Shown: positions 9,300 to 20,931 of the stretch, one piece after another
Layout of the letters: every line of letters begins with the position of its first letter
How positions within the stretch are numbered: the stretch's first letter is position 1
Origin: Lodderomyces elongisporus
Lineage: Eukaryota; Ascomycota; Pichiomycetes; Serinales; Debaryomycetaceae
Length of the DNA stretch: 64,000 nucleotides
Direction: 5' to 3'
NCBI RefSeq assembly: GCF_030384665.1
Contig: NC_083674.1
Coordinates: 2,666,001 to 2,730,000, forward strand
Translations under genes and position numbers: made by a program
Notes under the pieces: generated by a model
What the model was told of the DNA's origin: nothing
The model's input: only the letters and a program-made list of their open reading frames with translations
Database searches by the model: none

Positions 9300-11645
9300 T
9301 TACGACTCCAACACAACTGTATGCAGATGTTGTGGGTTTCCCTTTACCAACACCTCCTCGTCATCCTCGTCAAATCCCAGTCCGATATTATCCCTCGACC
9401 GCGCAAACCTCTTCAACGTACAGCACTCAATCTCCTTTATCCATTCGTCATTTAATATCTCCTCAATACTTGCCCTCTCCTGTGGGTTCACCATCAACAT
9501 CCTGGAAATAATCGATCTTGATGCATGCGGAAGCAAACGCATTAATCTATATGGCCCGTGTATTTGCTTGGGGCTGGGTCTTTTGCCTTCTTTTCTAGCT
9601 TGCTCTTTCCGCTCATCATGCTGTTGTTGTAATTGTTCTTGTTGCTGCTGCTGCTGAAGATGTAATTGCTTGTTTTTTGGATCTGCCAATTCTCGTTGAC
9701 GCCGTTCATTGAATTGATGTTTAAGCTCGTTTTTTCGCTGTTCGTGCGCATCGAGTTGAACATCAATCTCTTTCAATTGCGCAAGTATATCTTGCTCTTG
9801 TTCTTCGGTGAGAACCTCCTCAGCAATCTTGGATTCGGTTTCTTCCATTGCTACATCCTTAACCTGTTCCTTAGATTGATTTCCCGGTTGCTGGTTCGCA
9901 TTGTTTTGTTCGTGTTCGCGTTCCAGTTCCGATTCCTTGTCTTTTTCTTGTTCTCGATCTTGTTCTACTTCTTCATCCACTGTTATTTCTACTTCGTGTC
10001 TTTCTTCTTTCCCCACTTGTTCCAACATTTTTTTCCGCTTGTTCAGTCTAACAATTATGTTTTTCAACTTCCTTTGCTGAAGTAATAGTTTATGATATTC
10101 ATTGCTAAGATAATAATCATGGAAATTATCGTCGGGCATACAATAAAGCTTAAAACTATTGTCTTTATCCACATTAGGGATCTTCCAAGGAAACCTCTTC
10201 AATGTCATACAACAATATATGATTGCAATTGACCACAAGTCAACTGGTTGTGGATTGTACGAATTCGGAGACTTTAACACCTCGGGAGCCAAGTAAGGGT
10301 CACTGCCAACAATACCATGAGAAGGATGTATCACTTCCTTGTTACTGCCAAATTGATCATACGGATACTTGAAAATCACCGCACTTCCAAAATCAATGAT
10401 TTTTAAAATTCCATCCATTGTTATGACACAGTTATCCAACTTTAAATCTCGATGCGCAAGTCCCAAATTATGGAGATAATTAACCCCTTCCAAAATCTGC
10501 TTTAAGCAACAATTGATCTCATTTCGTGACATGTCTCCACTCATAACAACGGCGAAAAAGTCAATGGGTGCATATTCCATTACTTCAAAGTACTTGTGGT
10601 TTTGATGGATAATGTCAATGGTTTTGATAATGTTTGGATGCTTCAATGTCGAGCCGATGCAATACTCAGCGGTACATTTTCGAGTATAATCTTTTAATGT
10701 TTCTGTTGACCTTCTTGCTCGAAATTCCTTCACGGCAAATGTCTTTGAGTCTGAAGGTCGAGTGATTAGTTTGACAGAGCCACCTGCACCACTTCCTAAT
10801 TCCTTACCGATTTTCCCATATTTCTTTACCAATGGAGAATTGTCGTCTGTGAATGGATCTCGGTTACCATTTGCATTGTTTGATGAGTGCGATGCATTAT
10901 GAAGTAATTGCGATGATGTTTGATTGATCATATTCGCTAGTGACGTGCTTGAATGTTCTCGTGTAGACAACCCACTATTGTGACCACTGCCAAAACCACC
11001 AGCAACACCACCTGGTTGTGGAGGTGATAGATGACTCGAATTCGTCGAATGACCTTCTCTCTTGTTATTGGAGGTGTGTCTGGTTGGCTTAAAGAACCGT
11101 TTGAGTTCAGCCATTGATCCCTTTTTCGTAGTTTGATCCTCGTGTTGCAATGACAGAGGATGGTGCGGGGAGTTCACTCGTGGCGATGAAATGTTTGTAC
11201 TTGCGTTTGTATTTGCATTTGCACTTGTACTTGTACCTGCATGTGCATGTGGTTGTGGTTGTGAATGAGGGTGTGAATGCGAATACGAATGCATTTGTGT
11301 TTGTGAGGGAGACCGTGATGCTGATGGAGATGGTGTACCACTTCCTCTGCTTTTGCTGCCGCTTGGATGAAGATTCGATGGTTGGTGAACTGAATGAGCA
11401 GATGACCCTGCTGGCGGTGTATGTGACGCACTTGATGGGTGGTGCGGTTCAGGTGAGTTTCTTCCAGTATTGTTAGGGGAACTCATTGATACAGAGTCAT
11501 CCAGATCATGCTTACCAATTGTGAAACCTAGAAACTTTCGGCCACCAGAGTGGTTCGAAGTTGATGGAGACAATTCATCATGATTGTTATCTTTACCGTG
11601 TTTGCTATGCTTGGAAAACAAATTCAACTTGTGTTTATCAGGCAT
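9300..11645 (-). CDS. HRK1: Hrk1/Sat4-family (Npr1-like) Ser/Thr protein kinase
   Basis: The product has 781 aa. Residues 1-270 are Ser/His/Asn/Pro-rich and disordered. The kinase domain begins at [19 protein letters not shown] (Gly loop near 284-290). The other catalytic elements are Lys306 in [14 protein letters not shown] (398-405), DFG (418-420) and APEVL (454-458). The wording [16 protein letters not shown] is typical of the fungal Hrk1/Sat4/Hal5 family, which controls plasma-membrane transporters and Pma1. A charged, Gln/Glu-rich insert of about 160 residues (around 525-690) splits the C-lobe before the final helices ([24 protein letters not shown]). The family is secure; HRK1 rather than SAT4 is my best guess. 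Confidence 0.8.
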   Translation of the reverse strand: MPDKHKLNLFSKHSKHGKDNNHDELSPSTSNHSGGRKFLGFTIGKHDLDDSVSMSSPNNTGRNSPEPHHPSSASHTPPAGSSAHSVHQPSNLHPSGSKSRGSGTPSPSASRSPSQTQMHSYSHSHPHSQPQPHAHAGTSTSANANTNASTNISSPRVNSPHHPLSLQHEDQTTKKGSMAELKRFFKPTRHTSNNKREGHSTNSSHLSPPQPGGVAGGFGSGHNSGLSTREHSSTSLANMINQTSSQLLHNASHSSNNANGNRDPFTDDNSPLVKKYGKIGKELGSGAGGSVKLITRPSDSKTFAVKEFRARRSTETLKDYTRKCTAEYCIGSTLKHPNIIKTIDIIHQNHKYFEVMEYAPIDFFAVVMSGDMSRNEINCCLKQILEGVNYLHNLGLAHRDLKLDNCVITMDGILKIIDFGSAVIFKYPYDQFGSNKEVIHPSHGIVGSDPYLAPEVLKSPNSYNPQPVDLWSIAIIYCCMTLKRFPWKIPNVDKDNSFKLYCMPDDNFHDYYLSNEYHKLLLQQRKLKNIIVRLNKRKKMLEQVGKEERHEVEITVDEEVEQDREQEKDKESELEREHEQNNANQQPGNQSKEQVKDVAMEETESKIAEEVLTEEQEQDILAQLKEIDVQLDAHEQRKNELKHQFNERRQRELADPKNKQLHLQQQQQQEQLQQQHDERKEQARKEGKRPSPKQIHGPYRLMRLLPHASRSIISRMLMVNPQERASIEEILNDEWIKEIECCTLKRFARSRDNIGLGFDEDDEEVLVKGNPQHLHTVVLES

Positions 11646-12272
11646 CTTTTCCTACTTGTTAGTGAGTACGTATAAGGCAGAAGGGATGTGGTAACTTTAA
11701 GAAAGAATGGAAACGGGGTTGAGGTTGGGTTTGAAGCTGAGGTTGAAATTCGTTCTTTTATTTGTAATTTTATATTAAATGTACAATTATGGGGACAGTG
11801 TGTGGTGGTATTGATAGAAATTGAGCACAACTATGATGATGGGTATATTTCTAGAAATGTATATCCCTCTGTATTGTAAGGCTGGACCGATACGGCTATT
11901 TAAACGGTGAACGGCAATTGGAAAACCTTGGTTGCGTACTTAGTCCTCCTGCTTCAAAGGTGGGTTACTAGCTTCAAACAAAAAGCGAACTTCTATCTAG
12001 CACTTGATGGCGATAGTGGAGGTGCTACGAATTCTATTGTAATTGTAGTTGTGGGTGCTACTAGTATATGTGGTATAAGTAGTCGCAGTAGTATTAGTAT
12101 GAGTAGTAGTAAATGACAAAGCTTCCACTTCACAAGCTATGAAATATTGCGCGAGGTTAGTTGCTAGTTTGAAAACTGAAGTGGAGGAAGGAGAGGGGGA
12201 AGCGTTAGAAGGAGAACAGCTCGTAGGACCGCAGTCGATGTTGAACAGCAAGTTGAATGATACAAATTATTG

Positions 12273-12300
12273 TGGTGGTGGTGGTGGTGGTGGTGGTGGT
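12273..12300 (+). repeat. (GGT)n trinucleotide repeat
   Basis: Nine consecutive GGT units upstream of the kinase gene. In one frame they would give poly-Gly, but the surrounding frame looks non-coding. Confidence 0.9.
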
Positions 12301-12797
12301 TGTGATAATGGTGATATTTTGTGGATGTAGTACTTTCTAAGCAGTGAATCCCAGACTTTCCAATTTCTAGCGTGACGTTGATTTCACGTTCTTTTTTTTG
12401 GGGGGAAAATGTGTTCCCAAACTTTTTCCTCTCTAAAAATAAAAATAAATCTTAAAAATAAAAAAAACAATGTAAGAATAAATCTTTTTCCTCCATATAA
12501 AATATACATAAAAAGAAAAAAATAAAACAGAAAAGCCTGTCCTCACTTGTTCTATCTTGAAGCAGCTGTATTGTTTTTTTAAGGTTATTCAAGAACAATT
12601 AAAGAAGTACTCTAATGAGGTTTGTTGTGGATGATAGTGTCGTTGTTGCGGCTGTTTAAATTCTATAATTTGGCCACTCTATAAGTTGATTTTAATAAGT
12701 CTTGGGGTATAAGTGGTAGCAGTTGCTATCAGTTAGCATGTATGTAGTGGTGGTGGTAGTGGTGGTGGTGGTAGTAGTAGCAGTGGTGCTGAATGCG

Positions 12798-12816
12798 AAA
12801 AAAAAAAAAAAAAAAA
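12798..12816 (+). repeat. A19 homopolymer
   Basis: Nineteen consecutive A residues in the kinase upstream region; a potential nucleosome-depleting poly(dA:dT) tract. Confidence 0.9.
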
Positions 12817-13253
12817 TTTTGAAACTCAAAAACATTATTTCGCGCATTCATTGATTGGACGCGAGACTTTCTCGTGCCGAGAGCAACAAGGAAAACTTCT
12901 TGCAACAGGTGATTTCTACATGAAAATAAAAATTTCTTCTAAACGCATCAAAAGTATACAATCCAGTACAACCATAATGTGTACAAATATTTAGGGTCTC
13001 AGGTACACTATGCAAAGTCGGTTATGAGAGTTTACTGAGATGTTTTTATTTGCAAGAAACTTTTTGACAGCTCACTGGAAAAAAAAGAAGAAGAAGGTTT
13101 ACAAAGAGAAACAAGTAGAAATTGCAATATGACAAATAAAAAAATACAAAAAAAAAGCCATTGGTATATGTGTTTTAATTCGTTTCTGTAAATTTAAAGC
13201 CTGGTATGTTCATTTCCCTCTTTTTTTGTGTTCACCATCCGTCACTCTGAAAC

Positions 13254-14678
13254 CTAATTAACAGTTCCCCTGACATGTCTTTCTCTTTCCAGCCTCTTGT
13301 CCTTTGCCGATTTTGAAAACTTAACCTCATTCTCCCTCCTACGCTTAATACTATCCAACTCGATCTTTTTAATCTCTTGTGCCTTTTTCACCACCTTCGG
13401 TACATGACGATGTCTGCTGATTCTCCTAATCTCGGGCATGTCCTTGAACCTCTGCTTCAATTTCTCGTCATATTCTAATTTGTTTCTTTGTTTCATTGAT
13501 TTGATGTCAGCCCTTTCTGAGGCAACGCTACGCCATACACGTAAATTGGTATCGTCTGATCCACTGATTATATATTTGGCATCCATAGTGAACTTTGTAC
13601 AGAATACATGCTGCATTCTCTTGGTATGGTATATATCGCGCGAATGGCCATCGCGTGCATTGTAAATACGAATGGTTTTATCGTATGAACCAGTAACAAT
13701 TTGCTCACCAGTAGGTGAGAAATCGACATCTGTCACCGCAGCAACATGGTCTTTGTATATATTCAAGGAGTGCGACATTTTACGCATATCCCACAAGTAG
13801 GCGTTATGGTCCTCGTTACCTGTAACAAAGTTGAATGCCTCCATTGGGTTCCAACTAATACAATTGTTGCGGAATGTAGTAATTGTTCGTTGCACAGCGG
13901 TATTTGTTCTGATATCATAGAGCACAATAGCATTATCCAGACCACCACAGGATGCCACAAGATTAGTCTCTGTGTGGTTAAATTTCACAGTGTTGACATT
14001 ATCGATGCCCCATGAGAGATTGGAAAGATAGTTGGACCTGTTTGTATCCCAAAGCTGGATTTGAGCACCACCAGTGACAAAAAGAGGGTCATTTCTATGG
14101 TGGTCCACACCTTTGAACCCGTGTTCACCAACAAAGGTCTTGATCAATCCAGTATCTCTGCTTCTACGTGCGCCCCGTCTATCTTCCTTCACTTCTTCTG
14201 CATCTCCTTCGGCATCATCTTCGCCCGTATGGCCAAATCCAGAACTTCCCATGGCCCATAGCTTAACAGTCTTGTCATCTCCACAACTCAACAATTTTCC
14301 ATCGTTTGCATTAGTAGTGGGCACAACCGATACTCCAGAACACATCCCGTAGTGTGCTTTAACACTACCTATCTCTTCCCTAGTTCCCAAATCCCAAATC
14401 TTGACAACACCATCACCAGCACCACTCACCATTTGTCCAATTTGATGTGGGTTCTTTGCCAAGTGGTATACTCCATCTTCGTGTCCGTCCCCTAGTTGGC
14501 CCAAAAAGGGTTTAGCAAACATTCGCTCCAATTTTGTAGCTGTGAGTGCTCTAGTATATTCTCTCGCACGCTCAAAAGGGTGAAGGGCAGGGTTTAAATT
14601 ACGTGGCAATGCTGAAGCTTGCGTATTGCGTGCTGGTATATATGTATCCGATGACCGCGAGATTGTCTTTACCTTCAT
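13254..14678 (-). CDS. SOF1: Sof1 (DCAF13) WD40 protein of the U3 snoRNP/SSU processome
   Basis: The product has 474 aa. The N-terminus MKVKTISRSSDTYIPARN and the FARPFLG-like stretch (MFAKPFLGQLGDGHEDGVYH) precede a seven-bladed propeller. Conserved features are the blade SWNPMEAFNFVTGNEDHNAY and the Sof1 C-terminal domain RHRHVPKVVKKAQEIKKIE, a basic helix ending with ERHVRGTVN. Sof1 is essential for 18S rRNA processing in the nucleolus. An acidic insert (GEDDAEGDAEEVKEDRRG) lies in the second blade. The first ATG at 14678 matches the family start. Very secure. Confidence 0.96.
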   Translation of the reverse strand: MKVKTISRSSDTYIPARNTQASALPRNLNPALHPFERAREYTRALTATKLERMFAKPFLGQLGDGHEDGVYHLAKNPHQIGQMVSGAGDGVVKIWDLGTREEIGSVKAHYGMCSGVSVVPTTNANDGKLLSCGDDKTVKLWAMGSSGFGHTGEDDAEGDAEEVKEDRRGARRSRDTGLIKTFVGEHGFKGVDHHRNDPLFVTGGAQIQLWDTNRSNYLSNLSWGIDNVNTVKFNHTETNLVASCGGLDNAIVLYDIRTNTAVQRTITTFRNNCISWNPMEAFNFVTGNEDHNAYLWDMRKMSHSLNIYKDHVAAVTDVDFSPTGEQIVTGSYDKTIRIYNARDGHSRDIYHTKRMQHVFCTKFTMDAKYIISGSDDTNLRVWRSVASERADIKSMKQRNKLEYDEKLKQRFKDMPEIRRISRHRHVPKVVKKAQEIKKIELDSIKRRRENEVKFSKSAKDKRLERERHVRGTVN

Positions 14679-15874
14679 TGTAACTGCTTTTGACCGGATT
14701 AGTTACGCGATTATAAGTGTGATGTAATCTGGTTTATTGAAACTGGTTTGATTGTAAAAAAAAAAAAAAAAAAAGAAGAAAGCGTTGTATTCGTGTTGTT
14801 GTTCTTAAAAGCTTTGTTAATATCTGTTGTTTAAAATGTTTTATACTCAATCTTAAGGCATCGCTAATCCGCTTCTCCATCCCTCAACATTTTTTTTTTT
14901 TTATTTATTTACTATTATCGTTATTATTTTTATTTTAATTTTTATTTTTATAATTTTTTTCTTTTCAAAATATTTTATATTGGAAAAACTTGTTAGGTCC
15001 CTAAAAATAATGCACAAGAAGTTGCGACGAGGAGTGTGTTAAACAAAAATAGCTTTTTCTTTTTAACAACGACTAGTTTAGAGAAATGGTTCAGAGAAAC
15101 AGCTTATGCATCGTTATTTGGCAAACTTTGATATTAAGCAAAATATTTGTTTGTTAAATAAATATAAAGAAAAAAGAAAGAAAAAATGGGAAAAAAATGG
15201 GAAAATTAGTATAGATTATAGATTAAAATTATAAATAATGCAATAATACAGAAACTACATTAGGTGATTAGTAAACGATAAAGGTTGTCGAGACCAGCTA
15301 AGCTCCAACTGCAATGGAGTCTCTTGGAGCTTTAAGAATCATAACCAACAATGTGACCCCTTCTAGTTTGGTTAATTATTAATGTAGCAAATTAAAATCG
15401 ACTGAAGAATAATAGCGGTAATAGTAGTTGCAGTTTGTTAATGAGGAGAAAAATCTATAAATTTGTAGTAGTAGTAGTAGTAATAGTAATAATAGTAGTG
15501 ATGGTGATGACGGTGGTGGCGGTGGTGGCGGCGGTTGAGTTGGTTGAGTTAGTGGGAAATAGTGTTGAATTAAACTGGTGTCACATTACATGGTTTTATT
15601 AATGTAAATCATTGGTCGAGGGATATCTATATGATTTGGGGATGATCGATTTTTGGTTTCGGGATGTTTAGTATTTGGTGTTTGACACACATAGAGTATG
15701 AGACCTGCTTCATACTCCATTTACCAAATTAAGTAAACTGTTGAATGGAAAGAAAAGTAATTTGCCCATGAATATTTGCAGTTTCGCAGCTCTTGTCAAA
15801 AATAATAAAAATATAAAAATGTGCAAAAGAAAGAATAATAAAACATTATCAGGCAATGACAGGCAATATCAACA
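14679..15874. other. 1.2 kb intergenic region between SOF1 and PSR1
   Basis: This is the SOF1 promoter side and the PSR1 3' region. It contains A17 near 14756, long T/A tracts (14890-14960), a cluster of inverted repeats at 15255-15387 listed separately, and a GTA/GTG trinucleotide tract (15466-15530). No protein gene is visible. Confidence 0.6.
15255..15387. other. Nested inverted repeats; possible structured RNA
   Basis: Three perfect helices fit inside 133 nt. The closing pair is CTACATTA (15255-15262) with TAATGTAG (15380-15387). The first inner hairpin is AAGCTCCAA (15300-15308) with TTGGAGCTT (15324-15332), loop 15 nt. The second is TAACCAA (15342-15348) with TTGGTTA (15368-15374). The arrangement would form a three-way junction. 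I found no convincing H/ACA or C/D box, so identity and strand are unknown. Confidence 0.35.
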
Positions 15875-17398
15875 TTACAATGAGATATCCAACACCAATG
15901 CAACATCATCGACATTGGGCTTGGCCAAGTCTTCCAAAAAGGGCAACAAATCCAACAACTCGTTGTCATGTGAGTCACTGAACCACGAACTGATTGGAAT
16001 TGAATGATCAGGGTGGAAGATATACGACGCTGGAGAGTTATCTATAATGATAATATCCTCCAATGGTCTGCCAACTTGACTCAAATTTTTGATAAAGTTT
16101 CCTTGATAATTGTAACACGAGTCACGGAACAAGCGATGATGGATAGCCAGATTTCCCAGATCCAACTTGTTTAGCAACGGGTCACCATATTTTGAAACCG
16201 ATGCAGTGAATATCACAACTTCATACCATTGACCTACTTTTCTCAAAAACTCATCAACTCCGGGCCTTTTGATAACGTAAACATGATGGACCTGGTTATC
16301 TATCTCAACAGGAATGACAAAGTCCGCAGTACGAAGGTACTTGAATGATGAATGGACTAAAGTCTCGTCCAAGTCGAGAATAAGACACTTGCGGTGTTGC
16401 AACTTGGGTGGCTTGGGACCCAACAAATAACCTGTTTCCTGGTTATATGCTTGTCCTGTTTGCAATCGCGTGAGATCCAATGTTGATGTTTCGGACTTAT
16501 AAGAAACATCATCCCTGGCACCATTGCCGTCTTCTTCTTCATCATCATCATCATCATCGGAATACTCATCTACATCTGTATCTATTTGGTTTCCATTGTT
16601 GTTGTTGCTGTTGTTGTTGCTGTTGCTGTTGCTACCGGCGGTTAAATTGGTTGGCTTTGGCGGTGGTTGTTCATTGGGGCTGACTTGGGCAATTACGTCG
16701 CCGGCACTTACAGCATCGGGGTTCTGCTTGGCTTGTTTTAGTTTTTGTTCTTTTGCAAGCACGTCCAGTGTCAAATCAGCATTGTTTGTGGATGATTTTG
16801 GTGTATTGTTGGTCGAGTCGCCATTTGTGTTTGTAATTGTATCAGTCTCATGTATTGATGGATCGTCGTCGTCGACGTCTTCATCTAAAAGATTCTTCTT
16901 CTTTAGCGGTACTGTTTCGTTCACATTTGCATAATTGTTTGCTGCTGAATTTGTTTTCGATACACCATTCAGGTGCACTTTATCTCGAGAGACATTTGCA
17001 GAACCATTGGAAGTAGCGTTGTTTAGAGTAGGGGTAGTAGGAGTAGTCGTAGGAATATGCGCGCTCTGTGATGTTGATGTTGATGTTGGATGTGGTGCTG
17101 GTGCTGGTGCTGGTGCCGGTGCCGGTGCCGTCAATGGTGCTTTGTGTGATGTAGGTTGCTTATTATTCTGATTCGTTGCTGGTGAGTTATTGTTGTTAGC
17201 CGCCAATTGGGTTTTTTGCAGCGACAGCAGCAAGGATCGTTGTGGACTCTGCTTCAATTGTTGCAGGTTCTTTGACTGTTCAGGTTGTTTTGTTTGAGTT
17301 GCAGATTGGTTCTGAGTCTCATTCTGGTTGCGTGTCAGGTACTTATCTTCTCCGTCATCCGAAGATGCTGAGCAACAAAGTAAAGATAAAACGCCCAT
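15875..17398 (-). CDS. PSR1: Psr1-type plasma-membrane HAD/FCP1-like phosphatase
   Basis: The product has 507 aa. The N-terminus [12 protein letters not shown] carries Gly2 and a Cys pair, the pattern that gives lipid anchoring to the plasma membrane in Psr1/Psr2. Residues 20-330 are low complexity (Gln, Asn, Pro-Ala, Asp runs). The FCP1-like (NIF) catalytic domain begins with [10 protein letters not shown] (342-351). It includes [13 protein letters not shown] and the second Asp motif [11 protein letters not shown], then [19 protein letters not shown]. In yeast Psr1 acts with Whi2 in the general stress and sodium response. PSR1 and PSR2 are not separable from sequence alone. The first ATG is required for the lipidation motif, so the start is firm. 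Confidence 0.93.
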   Translation of the reverse strand: MGVLSLLCCSASSDDGEDKYLTRNQNETQNQSATQTKQPEQSKNLQQLKQSPQRSLLLSLQKTQLAANNNNSPATNQNNKQPTSHKAPLTAPAPAPAPAPAPHPTSTSTSQSAHIPTTTPTTPTLNNATSNGSANVSRDKVHLNGVSKTNSAANNYANVNETVPLKKKNLLDEDVDDDDPSIHETDTITNTNGDSTNNTPKSSTNNADLTLDVLAKEQKLKQAKQNPDAVSAGDVIAQVSPNEQPPPKPTNLTAGSNSNSNNNSNNNNGNQIDTDVDEYSDDDDDDEEEDGNGARDDVSYKSETSTLDLTRLQTGQAYNQETGYLLGPKPPKLQHRKCLILDLDETLVHSSFKYLRTADFVIPVEIDNQVHHVYVIKRPGVDEFLRKVGQWYEVVIFTASVSKYGDPLLNKLDLGNLAIHHRLFRDSCYNYQGNFIKNLSQVGRPLEDIIIIDNSPASYIFHPDHSIPISSWFSDSHDNELLDLLPFLEDLAKPNVDDVALVLDISL

Positions 17399-17530
17399 TG
17401 ATGTTGATGAAAAGAAAAAGGGGGAGACGGTAGAATGAAGATAGAAGAAAGAGGGGGAAAATAAAAAATAATAAAAGTGTGTAAGGGAGGTTAAGGTGTA
17501 AATAAGTTTGCTGATATCTGCAATTAACGA

Positions 17531-17540
17531 TAACGCGTTA
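17531..17540. promoter_or_regulatory. ACGCGT (MCB-type) palindrome upstream of PSR1
   Basis: TAACGCGTTA is a perfect 10-bp palindrome with an ACGCGT core, 135 bp upstream of the PSR1 ATG. ACGCGT is the MBF (Swi6-Mbp1) site in yeasts. It is a single copy, so its function is uncertain. Confidence 0.35.
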
Positions 17541-18283
17541 AACGTCGTTTAAAAACTGTATTGGAGTAAGATTAAGGGAAAGTATGAAAGCAAGCTTTGT
17601 TACTAGTGCCTGGTAATGATTCGGTTCCGATACTACTGGTGGTAAATGAGAAAATGAAGGTGCTTTATTACCGCGTCGTCTTGAATAGTAGTAATGGCGG
17701 TAGTGGTAATGGTGGTGGTGGTAGAAGTAGTAGTAGTAGTAGTAATTGTTGTTGTAATTGTTGAAACGTGCAAGGTTTTTTTGGAGTCAACTACTTTGAA
17801 TGATGAATCTTGTTGTAAAGTTTGTTTTTTATTTTCCCTATAAAAAAAAAGGGGGAATATAAGTAGAAATGGAAACAGAAAAAGAAGAAAAAGAAGAAGA
17901 AGAAAGGGTTGGGTGTGTTGCCGCTCTTTCTATCTGCTTGTTTCTTTGTTTCTGGTTTCTTGTTGTTGTTGTTTTTGTATTGTATTTCTTTTTCTTTAGT
18001 TTATTTCGTTAGTGGAGTTTTCCGGTGCACATGAAAAAGATATTGCAATTGGGAGAAGGGGAGGTGGTGGAGTAGAATAAAAATTTATATATATATGTAT
18101 ATATGTATATATAAAATGTTGTAGACGAAATAGTATAATTCCGACAGGTATTGGAATCGGTGTGAAGTGTAGAAAATAAGATGATTTCAATAAATGGTGG
18201 TATCTACAGTTAAATTCTGTGAATATACTTTTTCTTCTTCTTCGTCTTCTTCTTCCTCTTGCTGATGGTTAGTTAGTCAATTA

Positions 18284-18307
18284 GTTGTTGTTGTTGTTGT
18301 TGTTGTT
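18284..18307 (+). repeat. (TTG)n trinucleotide repeat
   Basis: Eight consecutive TTG units in the PSR1-SOL1 gap, followed directly by a long A-rich block. Confidence 0.9.
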
Positions 18308-18748
18308 GGGGAGTTGAAAAAAAAAATAAAAAAAATAAAAAAAAAAAAAAAAGAAAGAAAGAAAGAAAGGGAAAAGAAAAAGTGTGAATTGCTGTTGGTG
18401 CTAATTTTAATTTTCTTTCGTTTTTCTCGTTCTTCTCGTTCTTCTCCTTCCTTCAATTTTCTTCAACAGAGAGAGCCAAATGCGACCAGCTACCTACTGC
18501 CCATTAACCTTTTGTTAGCACAATCAACGTCTAATCAGTATGCCAGATATACGGTAAGACTTAAAAGAGAACTTAAGAGGATATACATGCTACTATCAAT
18601 GGTTGTGGTTGTGGTTGAGGTTGTGGTTGTAATATCAGTGATAGCTGCAGCTAAAACACCTCACACCAACCACATATCCTGTACTATATATAGTGCATTG
18701 TTCACCTAATCTAAACAAACAATTGACTTTTAAATAATGGTTGTTGTA

Positions 18749-18783
18749 CAACAACAACAACATGAACAACAACAACAACAACA
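18749..18783 (+). repeat. (CAA)n repeat, interrupted
   Basis: Two runs of CAA units interrupted by one ATGAAC; non-coding. Confidence 0.85.
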
Positions 18784-19824
18784 AAAGCTAAAGTAGTAGT
18801 ACTAACAAGCTTGCCTACCAAGGTTTATTGGCATTGCCAGTATTATTTACATATCCATTACGATACCCACTGCCATTACATTTTCTGTCACATTATATCT
18901 CTTATAATAATCGTTTATTTTCTTTACTCTTATTTGCACCACCATATTTAGTTACATTGATGGATCTGAACTGGTCAAATAGTATGGCTGGCACATGTCA
19001 AAGTGTTTTCTTATATATAATTACATATAACATATACATACATATATATATATATATATCCATTCTTCAAGTTATAATATTTTATTTTGATTATTGCTTT
19101 GATGAAGAAGAATATATATACTTGAAAATGAGTATGAGAAAAAACAAAAAAAAAAAAAAAAAACAATAATACTCATTGACTCATCGTGATAATTCCGCAT
19201 TGTTATTTATTTGATTAAACTCTTTGGATACTTGCTAAATGCTCTCTACTGCTCCTAGCATAGGATTGGTTGGGTCGGGACCTCTTGTTTTGTTTCTTTT
19301 CTTTAAAAAAGATTATTTCACCTTAAAGTATTTGGCTTCTGATTCATTTTCCATTTCGTAATTAAACGTTTGATTGGCGGATATCTACCAAAAAGATAAA
19401 AAACAATAAATAGGAGAAATACAAGAAAGGATCTGGATACTACAAGAAGTAAATCTCATTCGTTGAAATATCAACATCTTTACCTTTTTCGACTGATACC
19501 TTTTTAAATTAATTTTTTTTTTTTGCATGCTCTTCACTTCATCGTATATCACATAACTTGTCCTTTGGTTATTGTGTATGATATAAGCTTGCTATGTACA
19601 GATGAACTGGAAATCCAAATTACAGCAAGTGCAAGATACTTCCTTTTATTTTTTTTGGACCTTTTTATATTTCTTCCCACTACTGTACTACTTCATACGG
19701 GTTTATCCGTTATGAGAAAGGGAAGAGAGAGGAATTTTCCCTGGTATTTGCTTTGTGAAATGTTTTAAAAAACATGAGGTTGGAATCCTCTATCCACTTT
19801 AAAGAGCTAATTATCAAACCAACG

Positions 19825-19848
19825 ACATACACATACACATACACATAC
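19825..19848 (+). repeat. (ACATAC)4 hexanucleotide repeat
   Basis: Four perfect ACATAC units, with degenerate copies continuing to about 19874. Confidence 0.9.
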
Positions 19849-19915
19849 ACATATGCATAAACACATACACACACCCTTCTAAACTGAGTTTTCCACTAAC
19901 AACCCTCTTCTTTAC

Positions 19916-19937
19916 TTTTCAATTTTAAAATTGAAAA
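19916..19937. repeat. 22-bp perfect palindrome
   Basis: The arm TTTTCAATTTT is followed directly by its reverse complement, with no loop. It lies 26 bp before the paired CACGTG boxes. It is AT-rich, so chance is possible. Confidence 0.9.
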
Positions 19938-19962
19938 TTGAAAATAAAATAGAAAAGCACAT

Positions 19963-19985
19963 TCACGTGCTAATAATCACGTGCT
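19963..19985. promoter_or_regulatory. Paired TCACGTGCT E-boxes upstream of SOL1
   Basis: TCACGTGCT occurs twice, at 19963-19971 and 19977-19985, a 14-bp direct-repeat spacing. CACGTG is the core of yeast bHLH factors such as Cbf1, Pho4 and Tye7. The pair lies about 1.07 kb upstream of the SOL1 ATG and 2.6 kb from PSR1. Confidence 0.45.
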
Positions 19986-20757
19986 TTATTTTCTATGTAA
20001 ACAAGATTAGTTATGATAATTGATCTCTAGCCACAAACTTTTACTACTTAGTCTTGCAAAAAGCTACAAATGGTATGAATGTTTGAATCATGAATTGTTT
20101 TTTTTGTTCGCTTCAATTCATTTATTTGAATTAAAAATAAAAAAAAGAAGAAACTACTTGAGTCGATTCCAGAGGTGGGGAAAGGGGTAAGTATAAAATT
20201 CTTGAAAAATTTGCTTCAAAAAATGAATAAATTTTTGATTGTTAAAAATTAAAAAAAACCTATAAAACATGCACAATTATACACTAACTAAAAGCAAGAT
20301 ACAAGAAGTGCAAGCCATCGAATTTCACATTTTCTTCAATTCTTCACCGTCTAGCACATCCAGCCTTCTCGCGGTATAGCCAACTCTTTCCAATACTCTG
20401 CACTTCATGAGCTCTACCAACCAGCCTCCTTTTTTTCCCTTCTCTCTCTCTCTCTCTCTCTTTTTCTCCCTTTGTTTTTCTCTTTTATTCTCTGTGCATT
20501 TTCGCAACTGCTTGCTTGCGTGCTACCTTGCAGTGTGCTTATACAACACGCGACAATTTGGAACAGACACGCCTCTCTCTCTATTCACAAATGCTCGCTG
20601 GTACTCACTCCACCAGGAAACGAGAAAAAATTACAAAAGTAGGAAGCAAGACGTGTCCCTGTAATTTTATTGCTCCTGCTCAAAACTTATATATCAACCA
20701 GCACAGATCCATCATATCATCAACATCATCACTTACGTCTACACTAACATTGACGCC

Positions 20758-20790
20758 AACACCAACACCAACACCAACACCAACACCAAC
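20758..20790 (+). repeat. (ACCAAC)n hexanucleotide repeat
   Basis: Five to six ACCAAC units about 265 bp upstream of SOL1. In one frame they give Thr-Pro dipeptides, but that frame has no family match. Confidence 0.9.
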
Positions 20791-20902
20791 ATTAACATAA
20801 ACATCATCCTTATTACCATCGCCACGGTCACAAATCACAAACCACTTGCTATCATTACCTAATTTGTACCATTTGCTTACTGCTGTTATCTGCTAAAATC
20901 TT

Positions 20903-20931
20903 CCTCTTCTTCTTCTTCTTCTTCTTCTTCT
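20903..20931 (+). repeat. (TTC)n repeat in the SOL1 leader region
   Basis: TTC units on the + strand about 125-150 bp upstream of the SOL1 ATG, an upstream polypyrimidine element like those before CLP1 and SYS1. Confidence 0.85.

Larger units (their letters stand above)
11646..13253. other. 1.6 kb gene-free region upstream of the HRK1-type kinase
   Basis: No convincing coding sequence occurs here. Short frames at 11997-12330 are generated by Thr/Ser or (GGT)n repeats and have no family character. It contains a (GGT)n run (12273-12300), a GTG/GTA-rich stretch (12747-12786) and A19 (12798-12816). Its length suggests a long regulated promoter or 5' leader for the kinase. Confidence 0.6.

Noticed and set aside
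11997..12330. Frames on both strands in the kinase upstream region
   Set aside because: Generated by GTA/GTG and (GGT)n repeats, giving Thr/Ser or poly-Gly.
1468..14678. Three WD40 genes (PRP46, PAC1, SOF1) within 13 kb as a functional cluster
   Set aside because: They belong to different pathways (splicing, dynein, rRNA processing) and are not adjacent; WD40 genes are common.
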